From positions 6,729,743-6,793,742 of the forward strand of contig NC_088778.1 of the NCBI RefSeq assembly GCF_954871325.1: DNA of 64,000 nucleotides, read 5' to 3'. Numbering within the stretch: the first letter of the stretch is position 1; every line of letters starts with the position of its first letter. The stretch comes from Gordionus sp. m RMFG-2023 (lineage: Eukaryota; Nematomorpha; Gordioida; Chordodea; Parachordodidae). Made by a program: the position numbers and the translations under genes. Positions 50,401 through 61,230 of this stretch are shown here, in pieces. Below the pieces are notes generated by a model. The model was given only the letters and a program-made list of their open reading frames with translations, had not been told where the DNA came from and did no database searches.

Positions 50401-50639
50401 TCGAATTCCTTCTCCCATCTCTTTACGAATTCCTTCTCCTATTCCTTTTCGAATTCCTTCTCCTCTCCCGTTTCGAATTCCTTCTCCTCTCCCTTTTCGA
50501 ATTCCTTTTCCCATCCCTTTTCTAATTCCTTCTCCTATCCCTTTACGAATTCCTTCTCCCATCCCGTTACGAATTCCTTCTCCTATCCCTTTACGAATTA
50601 CTTCTCCTATCCCTTTTCGAATTCCTTCTCCTCTCCCTT

Positions 50640-52720
50640 TTCGAATTCCTTCTCCCATCCCTTTTCGAATTCCTTCTCCCATCTCTTTTCGAATTCCTTC
50701 TCCTATCCTTTTACGAATTCCTTCTTCTATCCCTTTTCGAATTCCATCTTCTCTCCTTTACGAATTCCTTCCCATCCCTTTACGAATTCCTTCTTCTATC
50801 CCTTTTCGAATTCCTTCTCCTATCCCTTTACGATTTCTTTCTCCTATCCCGTTATGAATTCCTTCTCCTCTCCCGTTTCGAATTCCTTCTCCTATCCCTT
50901 TACGAATTCCTTCTTCTATCCCTTTTCGAATTCCATCTCCTCTCCTTTACGAATTCCTTCTCCCATCCCTTTACGAATTCCTTCTTCTATCCATTTACTA
51001 ATTACTTTTACTATCCCTTTACGAATTCCTTCTCCCATCCCGTTACGAATTCCTTCTCCTATCCCTTTACGAATTCCTTCTTCTATCCCTTTTCGAATTC
51101 CATCTCCTCTCCCTTTTCGATATCCTTCTCCAATCCCGTTTCGAATTCCTTCTCCCATCCCTTTTCGAATTCCTTCTCCTATCCCGTTACGAATTCCTTC
51201 TCCTATCCCGTTACGAATTCCTTCTCCTATCCCGTTACGAATTCCATCTCCTATCCCGTTACGAATTCCATCTCCCATCCCTTTACGAATTCCTTCTCCT
51301 ATCCCTTTACGAATTCCTTCTTCTATCCCGTTACGAATTCCATCTCCCATATTTTTTCGAATTCCTTCTCCTATCCCTTTACGAATTTCTTCTATCATCC
51401 CGTTACTAATTCCTTCTCCCATCCCTTTTGGAATTCCATATCCCATCCCTTTTCGATTTCCTTCTCCTATCCCTTTACGAATTCCTTCTATCATCCCGTT
51501 ACGAATTCCTTTTTCTATCCCTTTTCGAATTCCTTCTCCCATCTCTTTACGAATTCCTTTTTCTATCCCTTTTCGAATTCCTTCTCATATCCCTTTTCGA
51601 ATTCCTTCTCCTATCCTGTTACGAATTCCTTCTCCTATCCCGTTACGAATTCCTTCTCCTATCCCGTTACGAATTCCATCTCCCATCCCTTTACGAATTC
51701 CTTCTCCTATCCCTTTACGAATTCCTTCTTCTATCCCGTTACGAATTCCATCTCCTATCCCTTTTCGAATTCCTTCTCCTATCCCTTTACGAATTTCTTC
51801 TATCATCCCTTTACGAATTACTTCTCCTATCCCTTTTCGAATTCCTTCTCCTCTCCCTTTTCGAATTCCTTCTCCCATCCCTTTTCGAATTCCTTCTCCC
51901 ATCTCTTTTCGAATTCCTTCTCCTATCCCTTTACGAATTCCTTCTTCTATCCCTTTTCGAATTCCATCTTCTCTCCTTTACGAATTCCTTCCCATCCCTT
52001 TACGAATTCCTTCTTCTATCCCTTTTCGAATTCCTTCTCCTATCCCTTTACGATTTTTTTCTCCTATCCCGTTATGAATTCCTTCTCCTCTCCCGTTTCG
52101 AATTCCTTCTCCTATCCCTTTACGAATTCCTTCTTCTATCCCTTTTCGAATTCCATCTCCTCTCCTTTACGAATTCCTTCTCCCATCCCTTTACGAATTC
52201 CTTCTTCTATCCCTTTTCGAATTCCTTCTCCTATCCCTTTACGAATTCCTTCTCCTATCCCTTTTCGAATTCCTTCTCCCATCCCTTTACGAATTCCTTC
52301 TTCTATCCCTTTTCGAATTCCATCCCCTATCCCTTTACTAATTACTTTTACTATCCCTTTACGAATTCCTTCTCCCATCCCGTTACGAATTCCTTCTCCT
52401 ATCCCTTTACGAATTCCTTCTTCTATCCCTTTTCGAATTCCATCTCCTCTCCCTTTTCGATATCCTTCTCCAATCCCGTTTCGAATTCCTTCTCCCATCC
52501 CTTTTCGAATTCCTTCTCCTATCCCGTTACGAATTCCTTCTCCTATCCCGTTACGAATTCCTTCTCCTATCCCGTTACGAATTCCATCTCCTATCCCGTT
52601 ACGAATTCCATCTCCCATCCTTTACGAATTCCTTCTCCTATCCCTTTACGAATTCCTTCTTCTATCCCGTTACGAATTCCATCTCCCATCCCTTTTCGAA
52701 TTCCTTCTCCTATCCCTTTA
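50640..52720. repeat. 1,220-bp higher-order repeat, two copies
   Basis: CTTCTCTCCTTTACG with the rare CTTCCCATCCC monomer occurs at about 50750 and 51970, and the GTTATGAATTCC variant at about 50852 and 52072 (both offset 1,220). The second copy has about five extra monomers. Confidence 0.75.
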
Positions 52721-55438
52721 CGAATTCTTTCTCCCATCCCTTTACGAATTCCTTCTTCTATCCCTTTTCGAATTCCATCTCCTCTCCCATTTCGAATTCC
52801 TTCTCCTATCCCTTTACGAATTCCTTCTCCCATCCCGTTACGAATTCCTTCTCCTATCCCTTTACGAATTCCATCTCCTATCCCTTTTCGAATTCCTTCT
52901 CCCATCCCTTTTCGAATTCCTTCTCCCATCTCTTTACGAATTCCTTCTCCCATCCCTTTTCGAATTCCACCTCCCATCCCTTTTCGAATTCCTTATCCCA
53001 TCCCTTTACGAATTCCTTCTCCTTATCCCTTTACGAATTCCTTCTCCCATCCCTTTACGAATTCCTTCTTCTATCTCTTTTCGAATTCCATCTCCTCTCC
53101 CTTTTCGAATCCTTCTCCTTTCCCTTTTCGAATTCCTTCTCCCATCCCTTTCTTCACCCATCTCTTTACGAATTCCTTCTCCCATCCCTTTTCGAATTCC
53201 ACTTCCCATCCCTTTTCGAATTCCTTCTCCCATCCCTTTACGAATTCCTTCTCCTATCCCTTTACGAATTCCTTCTCCCATCCCTTTACGAATTCCTTCT
53301 TCCCATCCCTTTACGAATTCCTTCTTCTATCCCTTTTCGAATTCCATCTCCTCTCTTTTACGAATTCCTTCTCCCATCCCTTTACGAATTCCTTCTTCTA
53401 TCCCTTTACGAATTTCTTCTCCTATCCCATTACGAATTCCTTCTCCTATTCCTTTACGAATTCCTTCTCCTTTCCCTTTTCGAATTCCTTCTCCCATCCC
53501 TTTTCGAATTCCTTCTCCCATCCCTTTTCGAATTCCTTCTCCCATCTCTTTTCGAATTCCTTCTCCTATCCCTTTACGAATTCCTTCTTCTATCCCTTTT
53601 CGAATTCCATCTCCTCTCTTTTACGAATTCCTTCTCCCATCCCTTTACGAATTCCTTCTTCTATCCCTTTACGAATTCCTTCTCCTATCCCATTACGAAT
53701 TCCTTCTCCTCTCCCGTTTCGAATTCCTTCTCCTCTCCCTTTTCGAATTCCTTCTCCCATCCCTTTTCGAATTCCTTCTCCTATCCCTTTACGAATTCCT
53801 TCTCCCATCCCGTTACGAATTCCTAATCCTATCCCTTTATGAATTCCTTCTCCTATCCCTTTACGAATTCCTTCTCCCATCCCGTTACGAATTCCTAATC
53901 CTATCCCTTTACGAATTCCTTCTCCTATCCCTTTTCGAATTCCATCTCCTCTCCCTTTTCGATTCCTTCTCTCATCCCTTTTCGAATTCCTTCTCCTATC
54001 CCTTTACGAATTCCTTCTCCCATCCCTTTACGAATTCCTTCTTCTATCCCTTTTCGAATTCCATCTCCTCTCCCTTTTCGAATTCCTTCTCCTATCCCTT
54101 TACGAATTCCTTCTACCATCCCGTTACGAATTCCTTCTCCCATCCCTTTTCGAATTCCTTCCCCTATCCCGTTACGAATTCCTTCTCCTATCCCGTTACG
54201 AATTCCTTCTCCTATCCCGTTACGAATTCCATCTCCTATCCCGTTACGAATTCCATCTCCCATCCCTTTTCGAATTCCTTCTCCTATCCCTTTACGAATT
54301 ACTTCTCCCATCCCTTTTCGAATTCCTTCTTCTATCCCTTTACGAATTCCTTCTTCTATCCCTTTTCGAATTCCATCTCCTCTCCCTTTTCGAATTCCTT
54401 CTCCCATCCATTTTCGAATTCCTTCTCCCATCTCTTTACGAATTCCTTCTCCCATCCCTTTTCGAATTCCTTCTCCTATCCCTTTACGAATTCCTTCTCC
54501 CATCCCGTTACGAATTCCTTCTCCTATCCCGTTACGAATTCCATCTCCCATCCCTTTTCGAATTCCTTCTCCTATCCCTTTACGAATTACTTCTCCCATC
54601 CCTTTTCGAATTCCTTCTTCTATCCCTTTACGAATTCCTTCTCCCATCTCTTTACGAATTCCTTCTTCTCTCCCTTTTCGAATTCCTTCTTCTATCCCTT
54701 TACGAATTCCTTCTTCTATTTTTCGAATTCCATCTCCTCTCCCTTTTCGAATTCCTTCTCCCATCCCTTTTCGAATTCCTTATCCCATCTCTTTACGAAT
54801 TCCTTCTCCCATCTCGAATTCCTTCTCCTATCCCTTTACGAATTCCTTCTCACATCCCGTTACGAATTCCTTCTCCTATCCCTTTACGAATTCCTTCTTC
54901 TATCCCTTTTCGAATTCCATCTCCTCTCCCTTTTCGAATTCCTTCTCCCATCCCTTTTCGAATTCCTTCTCCCATCTCTTTACGAATTCCTTCTCCCATC
55001 CCTTTTCGAATTCCACCTTCCATCCCTTTTCGAATTCCTTCTTCTATCCCTTTACGAATTCCTTCTCCCATCCCTTTACGAATTCCTTCTTCTATCCCTT
55101 TTCGAATTCCATCTCCTCTCCCTTTTCGAATTCCATCTCCCATCCCTTTTCGAATTCCTTCTCCTATCCCTTTACGAATTCCTTCTCCCATCCCGTTACG
55201 AATTCCTTCTCCTATCCTTTTACGAATTCCTTCTTCTATCCCTTTTCGAATTCCATCTCCTCTCCCTTTTCGAATTCCATGTCCCATGCCTTTTCGAATT
55301 CCTTCTCTTATCTCTTTACGAATTCCTTCTCCCATCCCTTTTCGAACTCCATCTCTTATCCCTTTTCAAATTCCTTCTCCCAACCCTTTACAAATTCCTT
55401 CTCCTATCTATTTTCGAATTCCATCTCCTATCCCTTTT

Positions 55439-55640
55439 ATTGAAATTTTTCCATCCCATAATCTTTCAACTATCCCATATAATATTTTTTCCCTCTAACC
55501 TTATATTCCCATATCTTTCTTCGTATTCCTCCATTTCCTATTCATTTTCCTATTCCTTCACATATCCATTTTTTAATTAAATTTTCTTCCTTTTTTGAAA
55601 TCCATTTCCTATAATTTTTTAAATTCAATTTAATTCCATA
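55439..55640. repeat. Decayed right edge of the satellite
   Basis: Pyrimidine-rich sequence with degenerate monomer words (CATCCCATAAT, TTTCTTCGTATTCCTCC, CATTTTCCTATTCC) fades into ordinary AT-rich DNA, in contrast with the sharp left edge. Confidence 0.6.
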
Positions 55641-57510
55641 CTAACTACGTCTTAAAAATTTATTTAAAAATATGTATCTAATCATACCCATCTCAGATAG
55701 CTATTCTAATCGTTTATCTAAATTTTAATAACCTCAAACTTGTTTTATTTAAAATTACCCTTTCTAAATCCAAAAAATTCCAAAACTATCCATAGTCTTT
55801 TATAGATTTTAAATAATAAATTATTCTTGTATCTTTTCTTCAGCCCAACCCTACCCATCATCCATGAATTCTATGAATATGAGTTTAATAAAAAACTAAT
55901 AAAAAATAAAATAACAATTAAATTTGATTTCTTTCCATATCATTATCAAACACATGTTTTGCTGTTAACACTTTGAATCGATAAGCCAACTCTTCTTATA
56001 GCTCTATTAAAGATTTATTTATTATGTATTTTAGAGATTTTAAGAAATCGAATTATGCAAAAGTTAAAGATATTTATTTGGGTTTTAATTTAATTGTCAA
56101 TATGTTTTTAATTAAATCATCACAACACTCTTCATTATGTTATCTTATAGCCCTAAACCATATACAAAAATATAAATATATAATAATACACCAAGTATTT
56201 TACTATATCATATCTCTACATCCTGTCCTTTAATAGCCTTAATTTTTTTTTATTGTAAGATGTTTTGTAAACTAAAAATAATTATATTTTAGATTAAATC
56301 AAACAATTCATAGAATATTTGTTATAATAAATGATTCTCGGATTTTTTTAAAAACAGTATTAAATTTCAAGACATTTTTTAAAGAACCAGTTATATTAAC
56401 CATTTATTATAGTATTAAAGCAAAACGTATAAATGATGCAAAATAAAATTTAGAAAATAAAAATTATTTATAAGAATTAAATATTATCGTCATCCTGAAA
56501 AAGTATCTGTGAAATTCGTCTCAAACAAATTCTTAGGATCAATCTCGAAAGAAGACCCCAAGAAAAATTTACCTAATTCTTTCCCCCTTCCGCCAGAAAT
56601 ATTTTCTAATAATATAAAAACTAATATGATGCACTAAACTTTCATTTATTCGACTAAAACTCGTGTCTAATTACAATATTCCAAAGAATACTTGTAATAA
56701 AAATTTTTCTAATCACAGTAATATAGTATAAAGGAACTGTTATCTAGATATAATTTTTTTTAATAAACAATCCACATATCTAGTTTAGATAAAATCAAGC
56801 AGATATTTTTTATTAAAACAACAAATATCACTTATTTAACATAATAATTTTAGGCGACTTCTCACTAATTTTGATCTTTACTAAGATAAATTTCAAATTG
56901 ATTTAAGGTTAATCTAATCGGTTGAACATTGTAGAAATTTAATATAAGTGAAAGAAATTTTAATATTTTATTGAGGGATAGAATATTTAAAAATTAAATA
57001 ACTAATTAAAAATAAAATCGAAAGACTTGCCTAGATAAGCTAAAGCAATATTAATATTATAGATCTATCAACGCCCCTCTTCCTAGGAATTTAAGCTATG
57101 AATATATTTTAAACTTAACAATTATACCTGAATTCTTTCATATTCAACGCAAGTTTTTTCAACCGTCTTAGAACTGCGTCATTCTCGTGTCTATTCCAAT
57201 AAAAATACAAAATTATTTAAATATGACAATTCTGCCGTTAAATTTTTTATGTTCTATCATATTATAATAATATTCAACAATTAATAAAAATGATAATAAC
57301 TTTACTTCTAAAATATATTTCTACAACTACAGAATTTGATGTGATTGTTGAAAAGCTTGATATCAAAATTATTTTAATATCATACAATTATTTTTTTCCC
57401 GAGTTTATCATATAGGATTCCCTTCTCTTTGATTTTCAAATTAAGTTAAGGTCAAAATAGTTTCCCTGTAGACTTCCTTGTAATCTTTTTACCTTATAGG
57501 AAAAAACCTT
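55641..57510. other. Gene-free AT-rich stretch
   Basis: No gene, repeat or element could be supported. The open frame at 56024-56233 is AT-driven and has no coding signature. Confidence 0.55.
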
Positions 57511-57740
57511 TAGTGTGTGTCTTGGTTCGACTTATTACCAAACAGCCGGATTTTTGGCCGTCTATATAGTTTGAACACCTCAAAAAATTAGAGAGAAAAA
57601 AAACGATAAAAACAAAATAAAACTAAAAAAGTAAACAACAAAAATAAACACAAAAAAAACAGAAAAATGAGTTTAAGAAAATATTAAAAATAACATTCCA
57701 TCAAGCACTTATAAACAAACGAAAGGTGTCCAAGTTTAAG
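57511..57740. repeat. Dispersed repeat, copy B
   Basis: It shares ordered blocks with 1141-1330 (TTGGTTCGACTTA, AACAGCCGG, A-rich with AACAAC words, AAGCACTTATAAACAAA, GGTGTCC) in the same orientation. The family is unknown. Confidence 0.4.
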
Positions 57741-58288
57741 CTCTTTATCAGACTAGGCGTTTGTTAGAAAACGAAATTGAAACATCTTACATTAATCAGA
57801 GATCGACAAGCTCAGAATAATAGGTCAAAATAGTATGTTTAAAAAATTGAGCGAGGTTGGAAAATTTTAAAAAATATTAAAATCCGAATTTGGCCCTTTT
57901 GGCCTTTTAAAAAAATTAATTTAAATTATTCCATAATAGACTAAAAGCCGTTAGAGCAAGGTATTAAATACCCCAGCCTTTCAGAACTGTCACTAAGAAG
58001 ACCTACTGGTTTGAGATTGGATGGTATGTTAGCTTCGAAAGCTTATAGAATGTTGTTGTTTTGCGGCAGGTTGGGGGGCTGGCGTCCGTGAGAATATTTG
58101 CAATGCAGTAATTTACTTTATTACATCTTAGATGAAAAGCGATGAAAATAAGCTATTCGACCAAGAAAAGCAATCAGAGGTTGAAGCTGGGTATTGTCTC
58201 TAGCCATTCATATCCTGTTTTCGCTTTAAAAAAAATATTGAATTAAGGTTAACCTCAAGGCTCAAGGTGGCCGTCTGTAAAAATGTAA

Positions 58289-58505
58289 TCAACGACCAGG
58301 AAACAAGTAAAAAATCCAAGTCTTTTTGGGCATGAGGGATTGGTCTGATAGTGGGCAATTTTCCTCCCAGGTGTCGAGGACTGAGGTTATCTCGTCGTCT
58401 GGGATAAGCCGTTGGAGTTCAAGAAATTCGTAAGTGAAAAGATTAGATAAGCACAAAGGTGAGCGGATGCCAAATAGGTTAGATTTATGGTAAAGTGGCT
58501 TTTCG
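58289..58505 (-). CDS. Candidate exon, unknown protein (C-terminal)
   Basis: On the minus strand the acceptor TTTTTGACTTCTGCCCAG is followed by 1 nt plus 71 codons and TGA. The sequence is protein-like (FTYEFLELQRLIPDDEITSV, then LDTWEENCPLSDQ) and clearly GC-richer than its surroundings. The stop may be the true end, or a donor may lie shortly before it. No domain is recognised. Other minus-strand coding-like segments at 58717-58986 and 60161-60302 could belong to the same gene, but their phases do not join directly. Confidence 0.4.
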
Positions 58506-58716
58506 CTGGGCAGAAGTCAAAAATTTTAGGTTCAAAAATGATTCAAGCTTTTTCTTTAATATAAGTTCGTGCGAGGATAGAAAATACTCATTTTTGAATA
58601 CGGGTGAAGTTCTTATAGCTTATAGAATTTTAAGTATATTAAAGAAGTTTTCAAAAAAGGGTGAAGAGAAAGGGCCTATAATAAAGAGTATTAAGTTGTT
58701 TAAGATTTTGAGAGAG

Positions 58717-58986
58717 CTAATTTAAAGAATGTAAATAGCCCCCTTCCCCCTTTTCCATATTTTGATACATAGACTGGAATCTATTCCAGATATGAGAAGC
58801 TCCATTAATATTTAAGAACAAATTATTAACTCTTAAACTAGTTCGTTTATCTACCATGTTTAAATTCATAAAAGGAAAATCACTTACACACACTGAAATA
58901 CTGATGGTTAAAGTATCCACGCAGTTAAGAATATTTTTAAAATTATTAATTAGGAATTTCATCATCGATATATGCCCAAGTTTCAT
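58717..58986 (-). CDS. Candidate coding segment, unknown
   Basis: An open minus-strand stretch of 89 codons from an ATG. It includes NCVDTLTISISVC directly before a perfect donor (TGT|GTAAGTG at plus 58888/58887), which could end an exon. The remainder (FMNLNMVDKRTSLRVNNLF) is also protein-like. No family is recognised. Confidence 0.3.
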   Translation of the reverse strand: MKLGHISMMKFLINNFKNILNCVDTLTISISVCVSDFPFMNLNMVDKRTSLRVNNLFLNINGASHIWNRFQSMYQNMEKGEGGYLHSLN

Positions 58987-59283
58987 ATTCGTTTAATTTG
59001 AATCTTTAGATTCCTTTTATTTGCTTCTCGTAAATCGGTTCTCAGGCCCAAATTTCTATCAAAATAAATAAAGAATATGTCGGAAAAAATATAAAATTAA
59101 AAAATAATTTTAAAATTTATTCAAAACATTATACCCCCATTTTTAAAGCTAATTCATTAGATGATAATTTCTAGACAAATTATATTCTATATTTAATCAT
59201 ACTAATTTTTGAGTTTTTAAACAATATATTTTTTAAATAAAGGAGTAATTTCTGAATCGAACAAGCTCAAATATTTACCTATA

Positions 59284-59751
59284 CGGCATCTACATGAGAG
59301 AGTAGAATAGAAGCGACTCGCATCCAATTTGAGTAGACACCTAATAGGGTAAAGTTCAAATAAACGCTATTGGTAGATTAATAATAAAAATAAGCGATAA
59401 AAAAAAAAGTTTAAATTTATTAATAAATAATTATTTCTCGTTTATTCACAGATAATATTTTAGTAAAGTTTGAAGTTATACAAGCTCGTGGCTAATATAT
59501 AGAATACGGTTAGTAATAACAACTAGTTGATTAAACTAATGTTTATTTGTTATTTCTGGCCTAAATAATCACAAGCCCTACAAGAGTTTATTTAGAATTG
59601 TTTGGAGGTTAGAAATGGTGGCTCATCATATTTTAATTAATGTCACGGGTTATTATAGTATAATAGGTGGAATATATCGCTTCCGAAGGCCGCGTAGGGG
59701 TAGATTTTGAAGGGATTTGCTTACAATAAATTTTCTATCATGTAGCTATAT
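59284..59751. mobile_element. Diverged copy of the CATCTACATGA hAT MITE family
   Basis: The left end CGGCATCTACATGA and the right end TCATGTAGCTATAT correspond to the ends of the nested MITE at 17968-18526, and sub-terminal words (GCATCC, AGGGATTTGC, GGGGTAGATTTTGAAGGG) follow in the same order. The target duplication is no longer visible and the ends have drifted, so this is an older insertion. Confidence 0.65.
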
Positions 59752-60160
59752 GCATAATGTTTTGTCAACATGTTCCTAATGATTTATTTTTTTAAATATC
59801 AGTTAATCAATAAAAAAAATGGCTTACTGGCAAAAAGACACTGACGAACCTAACAAAAAAAATGCCAATATATTATTTCTTTTAAATTGAATTGATAATC
59901 CTAACAAATAACAACATACCTATAAGAAAATTTCAAATTCCTAAAAGATTTTGTTAAAATTGAATTATTTCTTGCATAAAGTGTTGATAATCGGCTCTTA
60001 GCAGTCGAAATTTCCTAAGCCTTAAGGAAAGAGAATATTTTAAGATTGAGCACCCTTTAAGTTTAAATCTAGGGGTCAAGGCTAAGATGTAGTTTCGCTC
60101 AAAAATTTGATTTAGCCTTATTAGAGAAGGCTCAAAACCTAGTAAAAATGTAGCTATTTA

Positions 60161-60302
60161 TCAACATAACTTTTTGGTTGTGAATATGCTATCTTTATTT
60201 CCAAAAATATCAAATAAAGCACCCCCAGGTTTTGGGCTTACGTTATATTTGATTGCGTGTCCTTCAGATGGAGCAATCTGTTCAAAGTATAAATCTATGA
60301 TT
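60161..60302 (-). CDS. Candidate terminal exon, unknown protein
   Basis: The minus-strand acceptor ATATTTTCTCTCCAG precedes 1 nt plus 46 codons and TGA. The sequence reads IIDLYFEQIAPSEGHAIKYN, then VSPKPGGALFDIFGNKDS. The Pro/Gly-rich, non-repetitive composition and clean acceptor suggest a real exon; a donor-like TATAAC|GTAAGC inside offers an alternative earlier end. Family not recognised. Confidence 0.35.
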
Positions 60303-61230
60303 CTGGAGAGAAAATATATTATTCAAAGTATCTTATATAAAGGAATATTTTTTATATGATTTACTAAGAATTGAAGATATTCAAATATTGCAGAATTGGT
60401 AAAAGAATCGTAGATTCTAGATTATATCTAAAAAAAAGTTCAAAGATGGAAAAGAATGATAAGTTTATGATAATTATGCCATTCTTTTAAAAAAAATCTC
60501 TTTCTTGTTTTCGATAAATGGAGACAGAACTAAACAAATTATCTTTAAAAAAAATATATATAAATATTTTAAACTATTCACGATTTTATTTCATAATTTG
60601 TAGAGTAATTAATATAAAGCAAATCAAGATACTGGTGTGGTAATGTCTAGCAATTTTAATATTAGGCTAAGAAATAAAGAAAATGCCCTGGTAAAAAAAA
60701 CCATTTAAAATGACTGGTATATTTTGAATTGAAACACATTATATTCTTTTAGATATTGGTTCACAAATAATAATTTTATTTTTTTATAAAACATTCTAAT
60801 AACAAAAAAATTTTCATAGATTTAGATTTAACAATATTTACTTTCTGAAATAAAATTGTAATAATATTTTGACAATTTTTTTTTTTTCATAATAGAACGT
60901 TCTTTTAGAAAGAAATAAGTCTATAGAAATTAGAACAAATTCAAATTTAAATTATTAAATTTATATAAAAAATTTCTAAAAAACTAACGATTTATTTTGA
61001 ATAAAGTTAATTCAATCCTAAAGTGCTAAACAAAGTTTAAAAAAAAGCAAAATAAGTAGTTTTTCCAATTTGCAAAAGTGTCATTCATTACACAAGGAAT
61101 ATATTTTTTTTTTAAAAAAAATAATGTTTTAAAAATAATAAAACTAGAATAAAATTATAAAAAAAAAGAATTATTAATTTTACAAATCCTTTAAAACTCT
61201 CAGGCCTTTTAAAACAATAAAAATTATCAC
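60303..61230. other. AT-rich stretch upstream of the TRIM-like gene
   Basis: No RING or B-box exon (Cys/His clusters) is visible here on the plus strand. A pyrimidine-rich acceptor-like site (AAAACTCTCAG, ending 61203) lies just before the first coding exon and could end a 5'-UTR intron. Confidence 0.45.

Larger units (their letters stand above)
32087..55438. repeat. 24-bp satellite array, 23.4 kb, about 970 units
   Basis: An uninterrupted tandem array of a pyrimidine-rich 24-bp unit. Its fixed part is the overlapping palindromes TTCGAATTC (TTCGAA and GAATTC) and its tail is CCTTCTCCTATCCC. Most variation falls at a few positions: TTTTCG/TTTACG/GTTACG before AATTC, and CTCCTAT/CTCCCAT/CTTCTAT/CTCATAT/CATCTCC after it. 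Length variants of 23 bp (CCTTATTAATCCC type) and 27 bp (CTATTATCCC type) are frequent before 39.5 kb and rarer after 47 kb. No transposon interrupts it, although its surroundings are full of them. Higher-order repeats and segmental duplications are listed separately. Long open frames on both strands reflect the unit length and are not genes. A centromeric or heterochromatic role is possible but not shown. Confidence 0.95.

Noticed and set aside
32087-55438. CRISPR-like regular repeats
   Set aside because: Units are contiguous with no unique spacers, in a eukaryotic context.
52074-55580. 1168-codon open frame (and 804-, 486-, 407- and 380-codon frames) in the satellite
   Set aside because: The 24-bp unit is a multiple of three and five of its six frames lack stops, so long frames overlap on both strands. 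No single frame shows start context, codon bias or a non-repeat domain.
58495-58725. 76-codon plus-strand frame
   Set aside because: Starts at GTG, overlaps the better minus-strand candidate exon, and has no splice support.
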